64,000 bases of DNA. Source: Chthoniobacter flavus. GTDB taxonomy: Bacteria; Verrucomicrobiota; Verrucomicrobiia; Chthoniobacterales; Chthoniobacteraceae. The stretch is from NCBI GenBank assembly GCA_945861435.1, contig CAMAUX010000011.1, forward strand, positions 1-64,000. The letters run 5' to 3'. Below the pieces are notes generated by a model. That model was not told the origin of the DNA. It saw only the letters and a program-made list of their open reading frames with translations, and made no database searches. The position numbers and the translations under genes are program-made. Shown here piece by piece: positions 47,701 through 56,660 of this stretch (the stretch's first letter is position 1; the number at the start of each line of letters is the position of its first letter).

Positions 47701-50126
47701 TTCTCGATGCTGGTACGCACAAAGGGCAGTTCCCGGACCGCATCGGGCATTTCATCCACCGCATAGTCGCGGTCGGTGAAGAGCTTCACACCCCGCCTCA
47801 TTACCGCCGGCACCTCCGGAGGCGCCGCAGGAAGCGGGATGCGCGTCTTGCCTGCCTGCGACTCAAACATCCCGACGTCCTCCAGCTTTCCAAACATGAT
47901 GCGCTCCTTGCGGCTCGCATCAGTGTCGCCCTGAGTCACCGCAACCCAAAGCGCGCCCTCGTGCTCATGGATTGTCGGATACTGGAAAGACTTCGGTGAC
48001 TCGAAGCGATACTTGCGCTCCCAGCTTGTGCCATCCCGCGAGATGTCCACGTTGAACACGCTGCGGCTCACTCCCTGGACCCGTGTCGCCTCCTGCCAGC
48101 CGAGGTAATAAACGCCGCCAAATTTGTCGAAGGTGGGCTTCGAATTCGCACCGTTGCTCACGAAAGGCATTTCCTTCCCCTCACTCCACGTCCGCCCATC
48201 CTTGCTCACGGTGAAGTGATAATTGCCTTTGTCGTTGCGGCAAATCGCCATCCATGTGCCATCGGGCAGGCGGTTCACCGCCGACTCGCTCAGACGCTCA
48301 GACTGCGGCTCGTTGTAATGCCCCACCACTTCAAATGTCCTCAGATCCTCATGCACCACAGCCAGTGCGTTCTGAGTCCCCGAGAAGTTATTCAATACCA
48401 CGTAGGTCCGCCCATCAAAGCGCTTGAACGAGTCGAAGATGAAGAAGGCCGAATCCACCGCCTTCTTCCTGAACCCGTGCGCCGCTGCATCCGCGTGAAA
48501 ATGCTGCGGCTGAAAATCAAAGACACCCGCCGCCGTCCTCAACTGCGCACGCTCGATGCTCGCCGCGAATTCCTGCTTCCCCAAATCAAAGTCGCGAATC
48601 CACATCTGGGACTGCCTTTTGCCCGGATCCTCACTGGTGAAGTAGCAGCGCAATGTGCCCGCATCTTTCTGGATGATCCGCGGCACAAAACACGCCCCGA
48701 CCGGCAGCGTCTCATTTTCAAACCGCTGCTCGCCACGCGCAAAGTCGATCACCTTCTCCACGGCCAGTGTCTTGAGATTCATCACGGACATCGTGGCATA
48801 GATGAACGGCCACCCAGCGTTCTCGCCCGCCTTCACGTCGTTCGCTTCAGCCACCACGTAAGCGCGTTCCCCCACACACACGAACTCCGCGTCGTGCGCA
48901 CCCTTCACCCGCGGTGCCGATGTGTTCACGAGACGCTGCATCACCATGTCCCCTGCCAGCGCCGCATCCCAACCCGCCGGAACCAGGCCGGGTCGATTCA
49001 GCCTGCTTACGGTCTGCCTGAGCGTCACCGCACCGGAGACGTTCCTCCCAGCGGCCACGTCTTCCTCCCGGAACTTCGCCAGCAGAATCTCCCCCGCGCC
49101 GTTGCGGTCGCGGTCATAAGTAATCCAGATAAAGCCCTCTTTGTCCTGCACACCGTCCGGGTAGGAAACGCCGCTGCGCTCATCGAGCAACAGACCGTCA
49201 TTCCATGTAGCCCCATCATCGGCCGACAGCTGCGCCGTGAGATGACTGCGCCCCGTGAAGTTGTGATGGTTCACAAGAAGCAGCTTCCCCGAGGCAAGGC
49301 GGCGGATGAAGAAGCGTGAGCCGGGACTCTTGATCGTGCTCGCCGTGCCTTCGCTCCAAGTGCGTCCCTTGTCCGTCGAGTAACTTTGCCAGAGAACGCC
49401 ACTGCTAGTGCGGATAAGCATCCAGAGACGGCCGTCCTTGAGCTCGGTAATCATGTTCTCCAGCGCCCATGGGCGGGCCTTCACTGCACCGTGAAGCTTC
49501 CATGTCCGCCCTTCATCGGCGGAGATGCCCACACCGTGCAGAGTCGGCGTCTGCTGGCCGTTGTAACCAGTACTCCATGCACGGACGGGCTCTTGCGCCA
49601 GCGTCACCGGCATGAGCCACTCGCCCGTGGAGAGAACCGTCACCTTGTTCATGCGGAAGGCGAACGGCACGTCGTAGCTCACCCGAAACTCTTCACCCCA
49701 CACCCGCCGCGAGGCATCAGGATCATCGCAGATGCGCGCCCAGACCTCGTGCTTCGCGGTGTCTTTATTACCCCGGTTAAAGAGATACCAGAGACGCCCC
49801 TTCGGATCGATCCACAGACAGGGATCAAAGCAGCGTGTCCCATCACTTTGCGGCAAAGCCATCGCCTCCGCTTCGCTGAAAGTCTTCCCCCCGTCGTCGC
49901 TGCGTGCCAGCACCACCACGTTGTCCGGTGCCGGCTCCTTCGGCCCCCCGGTGAACCAACAAACAAACACGCGCCCCTTCGCCGTGCGCTCAATGCCTGG
50001 AATCCCCTGCCACGTCCGGTTCGCAAGCTCTACGACAACCCCACTCTCCACTCCCGAAAGCGAACCACGTTCAGCGAAGAACAGGGCCACGAATAGAATC
50101 ACGAGCAGTCTCAGCAGGGGGTACAT
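44787..50126 (-). CDS. Giant multi-domain sialidase/BNR-repeat protein with C-terminal glycosidase-like domain
   Basis: 1779 aa, signal-like N-terminus, many SxDxGxTW Asp-boxes (SADEGRTWKL, STDKGRTWSE, SADDGATWND, SEDEGQTWKG), C-terminal IDIGRQLFVDDFLIES... Confidence 0.8.
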   Translation of the reverse strand: MYPLLRLLVILFVALFFAERGSLSGVESGVVVELANRTWQGIPGIERTAKGRVFVCWFTGGPKEPAPDNVVVLARSDDGGKTFSEAEAMALPQSDGTRCFDPCLWIDPKGRLWYLFNRGNKDTAKHEVWARICDDPDASRRVWGEEFRVSYDVPFAFRMNKVTVLSTGEWLMPVTLAQEPVRAWSTGYNGQQTPTLHGVGISADEGRTWKLHGAVKARPWALENMITELKDGRLWMLIRTSSGVLWQSYSTDKGRTWSEGTASTIKSPGSRFFIRRLASGKLLLVNHHNFTGRSHLTAQLSADDGATWNDGLLLDERSGVSYPDGVQDKEGFIWITYDRDRNGAGEILLAKFREEDVAAGRNVSGAVTLRQTVSRLNRPGLVPAGWDAALAGDMVMQRLVNTSAPRVKGAHDAEFVCVGERAYVVAEANDVKAGENAGWPFIYATMSVMNLKTLAVEKVIDFARGEQRFENETLPVGACFVPRIIQKDAGTLRCYFTSEDPGKRQSQMWIRDFDLGKQEFAASIERAQLRTAAGVFDFQPQHFHADAAAHGFRKKAVDSAFFIFDSFKRFDGRTYVVLNNFSGTQNALAVVHEDLRTFEVVGHYNEPQSERLSESAVNRLPDGTWMAICRNDKGNYHFTVSKDGRTWSEGKEMPFVSNGANSKPTFDKFGGVYYLGWQEATRVQGVSRSVFNVDISRDGTSWERKYRFESPKSFQYPTIHEHEGALWVAVTQGDTDASRKERIMFGKLEDVGMFESQAGKTRIPLPAAPPEVPAVMRRGVKLFTDRDYAVDEMPDAVRELPFVRTSIEKLHAEVTKAGSLFALTPTKRAGAASQEEALLKAGFTKVEVPEAQLFAGEVNRVSLYRKEVRAGERFQFRKMVVLAAQGAEVKEVNLALPVVLRNPGPEFQDEARPGAMIIGMDRTPKGRIWGCWTGTGDKKEGYFLLSASDDDGATWSKPRFAVGALIAAGQRLSGALVGNLWTDPRGRLWLFFDQQLGDPDGRITNWFIRCDDPDAEDLKWTEPELFAEGCTLNKPTVLRNGEWLLPVSDWHKKTARVFASTADGAAWGERGSLQFPDWEFDEHMMVELKDGRLWMLARTKGQPHESFSTDGGRTWSTPKQAASVQNVNARFFLRRLQSGRILLVKNGSPGERLQKRTHLSAWLSEDEGQTWKGGLILDERNAVSYPDGFEGRDGLIHVLYDWNRHTDAEILLAKFREEDVLAGRVVSRDAKLLNRANKATGPKAEKLSNGIELPDVWPPRFRDPASDAPMPVPYLVRPPKVIPIDIGRQLFVDDFLIESTDLRRVFHRAEKFGENPVFRPETLLEKQRNEVVYLGQGGVFYEPAEMVFKMFYTAGWRGPLAMATSRDLRTWVRPELGGKAGNILLPAGAAWGGGEGVTAGTDHALWYDVQAADPKERIKYLTCWMHVSKKEAAAGPTHSLQVSDGVTWSKPVACSAAASDYGSIFYNPFRNKWVQSIKRDGPRGRCRYYVESERFLDGADWSKAVYWTNADRLDRPEPAGAYPGVAGEGDAPQLYSLAAVAYESLMIGMHQIHRGPKNEVCEKGGFPKLTDLELGFSRDGFHWDRPDRRGFIRAERNSGAWDRGYVHTTTGVFVIQEDRLVFPYCAYSGDAGGGRRDMYGGGAVGLASLRRDGFASMDAGEMPGTLTTRLVRFQGNHLFVNVDSAKGGLRVEVLDAGGQVLATSETTVGDATKVRVQWQKGFGLGTLNKTPVRFRFHLTNGSLYSFWVSADEKGASNGFVAAGGPEYSGVRDIAPTVVK

Positions 50127-50188
50127 CTTCCCATTCTCATTCCCGCGGAGGTTGTTTCCGATCCCCTTTCGAGGGTTATGTTACCCCC

Positions 50189-51238
50189 GTGCATCACACC
50201 ACCACCGCTTCCACCCTCAAGGACATCGCCAAGGCCACCGGGTTGTCTGTCATGAGCGTTTCCCGCGCATTGCGTGGAGCACCCAAGGTTTCGGAAGAAA
50301 ACAGGAAGCGCATCCTCACCGAAGCACAGCGGCTCGATTACCGCCCCGACCCTCATATGGCACGCATGATGCAGATGGTGCGCAGCAGAAAAAAAGTCCC
50401 GATTCGAGCGGTCATTGCGGTCATCCGCGAACATGTGCCCGAGGACAACCTCCTCAGCCCCTCCTATCAGTATGTCCCCATCGATCCCATCCGTAACCGG
50501 GCGCACGGCCACGGCTACGCGGTGGAGGAGTTTTTTCTGGGCAGAGACCGTCTCACTCCGAAGAAGCTCCAAAAGATCCTGCACACACGTGGCATCGAAG
50601 GTGTGATCGTTTCGCCCCAGAGCACCCAACTCCCTTGCAGCCAACTCGACTACTCCCCCTTCGCTGCCGTCGCCTTCGGCTACGCGATGCGGCATCCCGC
50701 GCTGCACATGACGGCGGGTAACATGACCCTCGGAATCCAGACCGCCGCCGAACAACTCGCCGCCCGCGGCTACCAGCGCATCGGTGTGGCAGTGACCAAG
50801 TGGATCGTGAATCGCTCGCAATTCGGCTACAGCGGCGGCCTCTTTCACTGGCAGCAGAGCATGCCCTCCAACGCTCGCGTACCGCTGCTGCTTTTCCCCA
50901 ACAACGACATCAGCCGCGGCTACAGCGTCTTTGCCAAATGGATGCGAGAGTATCGACCCGACGCCCTCATCACATTCGACACCCATGTCCCCGCATGGCT
51001 GGAGAGACTCCAATTACGCGTGCCACAGGACATCGCCTTCGTCGTCCACGACTGGACGCCACGCATGAAAGCCTACGCCGGCATCTACCAACGCCGCGAC
51101 CACCTCGCCGCAGCCGCCGTCGATCTCGTGGTCACACAACTCTCCCAGCACGAATACGGCGTACCCGCTGTCCCCCGCCAGATCATGATCCCGCCCCAAT
51201 GGGTCGACGGCCCCAGCGTGCGGCCCCAGAAGCACTAG
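50189..51238 (+). CDS. LacI-family transcriptional regulator
   Basis: STLKDIAKATGLSVMSVSRALRGAPKVSEENRKRILTEAQRLDYRPDPHMARMM. Confidence 0.92.
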   Translation: MHHTTTASTLKDIAKATGLSVMSVSRALRGAPKVSEENRKRILTEAQRLDYRPDPHMARMMQMVRSRKKVPIRAVIAVIREHVPEDNLLSPSYQYVPIDPIRNRAHGHGYAVEEFFLGRDRLTPKKLQKILHTRGIEGVIVSPQSTQLPCSQLDYSPFAAVAFGYAMRHPALHMTAGNMTLGIQTAAEQLAARGYQRIGVAVTKWIVNRSQFGYSGGLFHWQQSMPSNARVPLLLFPNNDISRGYSVFAKWMREYRPDALITFDTHVPAWLERLQLRVPQDIAFVVHDWTPRMKAYAGIYQRRDHLAAAAVDLVVTQLSQHEYGVPAVPRQIMIPPQWVDGPSVRPQKH

Positions 51239-51429
51239 CCCGCGTGGAGGCGCAACCGCTGCCGGGGGGGAACTCTGAGGAAGGTCAGACGACGCTTTCC
51301 TCGTCCATGATTTGATCAACACGTGACCGCACGCTCCGTCACCGCCCCATCGGCACACCGCAAACCGGGATGCTGCGCTCGATGCAGGGAAGGTGCCTGA
51401 GCACCGCGGTGACAAGTGTGAGGGCGGCT

Positions 51430-52383
51430 TCACTCTGACTTCTTCGTGTCGGGCTGCGGGACTGCCGCGGCCCCAGGCGTGGGGACCACCGACGAGGGTG
51501 GTGTCGGCTCCTGTGTTTTTGGCCCGCCGGAGCCGGGCTGTTGCAATTCCTTTTGCACCCATTGGAGGCCTTGCAGGTTGCCCTTGATCCCCTCCGCGGC
51601 GTCGACGGTTGGTCGTTCATGGATGACGCCAATGGGACCGCGCCAGCCGCTCGCTTCGACGACACCGATCATCGACAGTTCCGACTCATCGGAGCCGATG
51701 AACCGGACGCCGGGATACTTTGTGGTATCCGTCCTCATGCCGTTGAGATTCACCGCGAGCAGATAAGGCTGGATGCGTTGGAACAGCGCGGGGAACTCCG
51801 CAAGCGAACCCCGCCAATGGTGGAAATTGAAGACGATGCCCACGTTCGTCACCCCATCACGGCGCAGGCGCTCGATAATCGCGATTTGATGATCCTGCTC
51901 CTCAATCCACGGCTCACGATGATTGTAGAGCCCCACTTTGCAACCAAGCGTCGCCGCATCCTCCGCGATCGGCCGGATGCGAGCCGCCTCAGCTTCGATC
52001 CGCTCAGAATCGTCCGTCACCGTGATGGCCCGTGATCCGCAAACCCAGAACTGCGGATGAATACCGTGGCGCTTGATGGTCTCGACGATCTGGGGATTCC
52101 GTGCCGGATACCACCACGCCGTGATTTCGATTCCGTGCCGCTGCGCCGCCTCGACCTCGGCGTCTCCAGCGGCGCCTCCGTTGTAGGCGAACTTGGTCAG
52201 GCCAAGCTCCTTCAACATCTGCATCCGTTCCTCCGGGCCGCGCTTCTTGGCATCCCACGGAGCCATGATCCACAACGCGGAAATGTTTTTGCGCTCGAAT
52301 AGGGACGGCGCGTCGGCCGCGCTGAGCCGCGGGGATGCGGTCGCGAGAATGGCGATAGTGAGGAGAGCGAGGGTGGTTTTCAT
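51430..52383 (-). CDS. Secreted sugar phosphate isomerase/epimerase-like TIM-barrel protein
   Basis: Signal peptide MKTTLALLTIAILATASPRLSAAD; CKVGLYNHREPWIEE, NVGIVFNFHHWRGSL. Confidence 0.7.
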   Translation of the reverse strand: MKTTLALLTIAILATASPRLSAADAPSLFERKNISALWIMAPWDAKKRGPEERMQMLKELGLTKFAYNGGAAGDAEVEAAQRHGIEITAWWYPARNPQIVETIKRHGIHPQFWVCGSRAITVTDDSERIEAEAARIRPIAEDAATLGCKVGLYNHREPWIEEQDHQIAIIERLRRDGVTNVGIVFNFHHWRGSLAEFPALFQRIQPYLLAVNLNGMRTDTTKYPGVRFIGSDESELSMIGVVEASGWRGPIGVIHERPTVDAAEGIKGNLQGLQWVQKELQQPGSGGPKTQEPTPPSSVVPTPGAAAVPQPDTKKSE

Positions 52384-52431
52384 CTGTTCGTTAAGACGAC
52401 TGTTCAGGGGCAAGTTGCGGTGCGTCGGGTG

Positions 52432-53058
52432 TCAGCGCGTGGCCGTGATACTGAGCCGGCGGATCTCCAGCGCACCCGCCTTCTCACCCGCGGGGCCTCC
52501 TGAGTCGCCGCCAAAACCGATCTTAGCCTTGGGCTCGGCGCCGACGGGATGCTTTGTTGTCCAGGTGCGGCCGTTGAAATCGACGGTGATGGTTTCCTCC
52601 TTCAGCACAATGTGAACGGGATGCCACTCACGGTCGGCGAGGGTGATCTTCTCGCGCACGAGGTCCACGCTCTCGCCTTTCATAGGATGGGCAATGATGC
52701 GGAATACATCCCGTCCCATCACAAAATTGAGGATGTGGCTGCGTTCGCGGGTGCCGTCGATGGGAAAGCTTGCGAAGGACGCTTTGCCTTCGAGGCGGAA
52801 CTCAAAGCGCACATCCGCCTCAGTGAACGAGAAGTGGCGCTGCTTCACCGGCCCGTGGCGACGCTCCCCGGACTCGAAGGCGCGCAGCACGCCGTCCTTC
52901 GCGTTCCAAGTGCCGAGCCCCCAATGCCAGTCGGCGGAGAGGGGCTGTTCGAATGCTTCCTCAAGCACGATCGAGGGTTCGGCGCTGAAGGTGAATGTGG
53001 TACTCACGATGAGTGAAAGGACGATGGTGGGGACGATGTTCACGTGGGTGTATTTCAT
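52432..53058 (-). CDS. Secreted concanavalin/DUF1080-like protein
   Basis: Signal peptide; WHWGLGTWNAKDGVLRAFES..., EWHPVHIVLKEETITVDFNGRTW. Confidence 0.55.
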   Translation of the reverse strand: MKYTHVNIVPTIVLSLIVSTTFTFSAEPSIVLEEAFEQPLSADWHWGLGTWNAKDGVLRAFESGERRHGPVKQRHFSFTEADVRFEFRLEGKASFASFPIDGTRERSHILNFVMGRDVFRIIAHPMKGESVDLVREKITLADREWHPVHIVLKEETITVDFNGRTWTTKHPVGAEPKAKIGFGGDSGGPAGEKAGALEIRRLSITATR

Positions 53059-55544
53059 GGCTTCGCGGTGCTGATGCGCAGCACTTGGTAATGCGTGAAG
53101 GGTGGGATGCGGAGGGTGAGAGTGCCTTTGCTTATAGAGACGTGGTCACTATCGAGAGATTGCCGCTGCGTGTTGTTTGGGGCGGTCTCATCGTAGCAGA
53201 TCGATTCAATGGTGAGATTGCCGGTGCTTTTCAGCTCCGGCACTCGCAGGGTGACGGTAAAGTCGGCGCGCGTGACCGGTGTGAGATGATCGGTGGCGAG
53301 GTCGTGGTGGTAATTGACGAGATCGATGGTGAGTTCGCCGGGGTTTGCTTGGCTCTGGTTCGCGTAGATGCCGATGTGCTCGGGGGCGTGGGTGGCGTTG
53401 AGCAAGGGACCATCATCGCGGGATCGAGCGAGGGCTTCGTGAAGCGGCGCAGAGTTGTTCGCGTCCTCATGGTAGGCGAGGCCGGGCTTGGTCTTGATGA
53501 CGGTGATCTGACCGGGGAAACGTTTCGCGAGCGGGGTGATGATGTCTTCGGTGCGCGGTAGGAGCAGCGCTTTCGGTCCGGTGAAGGCGCCGGTCTCGCC
53601 GGTGATGAGGAGTTTTCCGCCCTGCTTCAGGTAGGATTGGAGCACGGCGAGGTGTTCCGCGGTGATCACAAGGACCGACGGCAGGATGACGAGTTTGAAG
53701 CGGGTGATTTCCTTCAGCGTGACATCATCAAAGGGGACGACATCCCACTGCGGGAAGTCGCGGGCCGAGGCGAGATATTGCGCCCAGCCGAGAAACTCGG
53801 AGGCGTGGCGCTTCGTCACTTCCTGGTTCCAGGCCCACGGCGGTTGCGCGGCGATTTGGCTCCACGAGCTGGACGCGAGGCCGATATCGGCCAGGTATTC
53901 CCGCTTCGAGATGACGGGCGCGATTTGATTGATGAAGGTGTGGAGATTCCCGGCGGAATGGATCGAGCCGGGCGAGTAACCGCCATCGAAAGTCAGCGAA
54001 AAGGCGGGGATGCCACGATTCGCGATAAGGTCGAAATAGATGATCTTGTGCAGTGTCTCGCCATGGCGCTTTGTGAATCCCGCGCCGTCCCAACCGCTGT
54101 ACTGTGGCTCCACATACGGGTCCACGATCGCATGGCCTGTAACGCCGATCTTGGACGCCATGCGCGGGCCAATGCCCAGCCGCGCCTGCGGATAATAACC
54201 GAGCGGCTTCACGAATGCGGTGAAGGTCTTGAACACGGGCCACTCGAAGTTCGCCATGTCCACGCAATCGCGCTGGAGGAAGAGAGCGCTCAGCATGGGG
54301 ATGACGTTCGCGACCATGGGCACATCGCGGCCCAGCTCACGCGCCGCCTGTTTGTTCAGCCGATAGACCTCCTTCATGCTGGCCAGCTTTTCTTCCACGG
54401 CGGCGATCTGGAAAGCCCGCCACACCTTGTTGGAAAGCCATCGGGAATCCGCCGCAGCCCGCCAGAGCGGTTGGTCGCCTTCGCCTTTGTATTCGGAACG
54501 CCATGGCGGATTGAGCAGAAAATCGAGCACGCCAAAGGCCGCGACATTCCACTTCTCAAATCCGCACTCGTGACAGTCTCCATCGCTGAAACGCCCCTTC
54601 ACGAACTCGCGGAACGCAGCGACGTGAATGTCCGCCCTTGCATTCATCGCGGTCGGCGAGCGCAAGTCCCAGTCATCGTAGTGAATCATGTCTGCCGCGA
54701 GCACTTCCATTGCACGACGCCCCTTGGCGGCCTGATAACGCGCGAACTGCCTATCGTAGAGCATGGGAACCTCGGACTGGACCACCCACTGACCGTCCGC
54801 GCGCTGCGTGGTGATGCCCTTGAGGGCAAGCGCGTCCGCCATGTCGGGAGGAATCGCTACATACCTCTCCCTCCCCTTCCCGGCCTCACCTCCCGCGCCC
54901 CCCTTGCCGATGAGCGCTCTCCCGGACCGGGTGAACCAGAAATCGCTTTCCGAAGTCACGACACTGCCATCGAGCGGATGCGTGAACGCTAGAAGGCCAA
55001 GGATCTCCGCCGTCGGCAACGGTTTGCCGAGGCTCGTCTTCAAATCCAGTGACTGCAGGAACTGCCAGTCGCTCAACCAAATGGTGCGGCCACCGGGTTT
55101 CATGAGCTTCTCGATCGAACGGCGGCGCTGTGGATTGCCAATACCTTCCAGCAGATCTGCCGTAAACAGAACGCGCCCATCATCCGCCACACGCGCGAGA
55201 ACATTTCTCGCGCTACAGCCCTCAATGTAGACGACGCGCTTCGTCCCCGCCTGCGCCACAAACGCCTGTTCATGCCCGCGCATCCACGCCATGTCACGAT
55301 GAAGGTCCGCATCCCAGATCCCGTAATAACCTCCTGCACACAGGCTCGCGGCGGTGGCGTGCAATGTCCCGAGATGCGGCGCAACAAAGTTCCCGTGGCC
55401 GTCGAACGCCATCGAGAACATCCGGTGCCACCACAAGTCGCCCTCCGTGTTCGTCTTTCCCAACGACGCCACATCTCCGCCCCGCGCGCTTCCAACGTGC
55501 GCAAGCAGCCAGAACGCGAGGGTGAGGCTGACAAGTCGTTTCAT
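53055..55544 (-). CDS. Putative secreted glycoside hydrolase (GH42-trimerisation-like C-terminal part)
   Basis: 829 aa with signal peptide; FKLVILPSVLVITAEHLAVLQSYLKQGGKLLITGETGAF resembles a beta-galactosidase trimerisation/GATase-like segment. Confidence 0.5.
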   Translation of the reverse strand: MKRLVSLTLAFWLLAHVGSARGGDVASLGKTNTEGDLWWHRMFSMAFDGHGNFVAPHLGTLHATAASLCAGGYYGIWDADLHRDMAWMRGHEQAFVAQAGTKRVVYIEGCSARNVLARVADDGRVLFTADLLEGIGNPQRRRSIEKLMKPGGRTIWLSDWQFLQSLDLKTSLGKPLPTAEILGLLAFTHPLDGSVVTSESDFWFTRSGRALIGKGGAGGEAGKGRERYVAIPPDMADALALKGITTQRADGQWVVQSEVPMLYDRQFARYQAAKGRRAMEVLAADMIHYDDWDLRSPTAMNARADIHVAAFREFVKGRFSDGDCHECGFEKWNVAAFGVLDFLLNPPWRSEYKGEGDQPLWRAAADSRWLSNKVWRAFQIAAVEEKLASMKEVYRLNKQAARELGRDVPMVANVIPMLSALFLQRDCVDMANFEWPVFKTFTAFVKPLGYYPQARLGIGPRMASKIGVTGHAIVDPYVEPQYSGWDGAGFTKRHGETLHKIIYFDLIANRGIPAFSLTFDGGYSPGSIHSAGNLHTFINQIAPVISKREYLADIGLASSSWSQIAAQPPWAWNQEVTKRHASEFLGWAQYLASARDFPQWDVVPFDDVTLKEITRFKLVILPSVLVITAEHLAVLQSYLKQGGKLLITGETGAFTGPKALLLPRTEDIITPLAKRFPGQITVIKTKPGLAYHEDANNSAPLHEALARSRDDGPLLNATHAPEHIGIYANQSQANPGELTIDLVNYHHDLATDHLTPVTRADFTVTLRVPELKSTGNLTIESICYDETAPNNTQRQSLDSDHVSISKGTLTLRIPPFTHYQVLRISTAKP

Positions 55545-55562
55545 GCAGGCATTAGACGCCGA

Positions 55563-56432
55563 TTACTTGTTCGGGCTCGGTGTTTCGTCCAACTGAGGCT
55601 TCACTGCCTGCAAGCTCTCCGCGAGTTGCGCGCCAGCGTTGGGGCTTTCGTCTTCGATAATGAAATGCGACACGCCCCTTGCCTTCGCGGCTGCAATCAC
55701 CGCCGGAATATCCACGCGACCACTCGCCAGGCGCACCATCAGCGGGCGCGCGGACTTGGGATTGCCCACATCCGGCTTCGCATCGCGAGCCAGATCCTTG
55801 AGATGCAGCGAACAGATGCGCTGGCCATCCTTCGCGATGACATCCGCAGCTTTCGCTCCGCCCCACGCCACCCAAAAGACATCGAGCTGAAAGCTTACCA
55901 CCCCCGGTTCGGTGGCAGCGATGAGCACGTCATAGAAGGTCTCGCCCGGCCCCGCTGGTGAATCCGCCACCGTGAAATCGAGAGCGTGATTGTGATTGTG
56001 ATAAGCAAAACGAAGCCCCGCCGCATTCAAGACGGCGCCGTATCCATTGAATCTCGCCGCCGCTTTGAGCACCTGCGCTCGGTCCATCGGTGCCTTGTGC
56101 GGCAGGATCGGGCACACCACTTGGACCGCCCCGAGCGCCTTCGCATCCACGATCACCTGATCCATCTTTTTCTCCAGGTCCTCTGGCCGCACATGATGGC
56201 TGGAACACGTCATGCCCCGCGCCTGAAGTAGCCCGCGCAATTCCACCGCGGGCAGTTTCGTGAAAACACTCGTCTCAATATCCATGAACCCCTGCGACTT
56301 CAGCCGATCCAGCGTTCCCGGTGTATCACGATCAAAGTCTTCCTGGAGGCTATACATCTGCAGCCCCAGCCCAAAGGCATGGCAAGAAAGCGCGAGCAGC
56401 GCGGCGAACAGGAGGAGGCGAATCATTTTCAT
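55563..56432 (-). CDS. Secreted sugar phosphate isomerase/epimerase (xylose-isomerase-like TIM barrel)
   Basis: GLGLQMYSLQEDFDRDTPGTLDRLKSQGF, LRFAYHNHNHALDF, VSFQLDVFWVAWGG, CSLHLKDLAR. Confidence 0.85.
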   Translation of the reverse strand: MKMIRLLLFAALLALSCHAFGLGLQMYSLQEDFDRDTPGTLDRLKSQGFMDIETSVFTKLPAVELRGLLQARGMTCSSHHVRPEDLEKKMDQVIVDAKALGAVQVVCPILPHKAPMDRAQVLKAAARFNGYGAVLNAAGLRFAYHNHNHALDFTVADSPAGPGETFYDVLIAATEPGVVSFQLDVFWVAWGGAKAADVIAKDGQRICSLHLKDLARDAKPDVGNPKSARPLMVRLASGRVDIPAVIAAAKARGVSHFIIEDESPNAGAQLAESLQAVKPQLDETPSPNK

Positions 56433-56660
56433 GGTTTAAGCGGCTGGGAGTTCACGCATTCGGGCACACGACACCAAGGACGCAGCACATCCGCACCTGA
56501 TTCTACCCGCTAACGCCGGAAACAGGACGCCAAAGCCTATGTGAAATGCGACAGCACTCCATCGATGACCGGAGCATTCGCACGAGCCTCGTAGCCGATC
56601 ACCGATGCACTCGGCATCGTCGTCAGCATCGTATTTGCCCAGCGCGGCGGGAGTTTCTGC

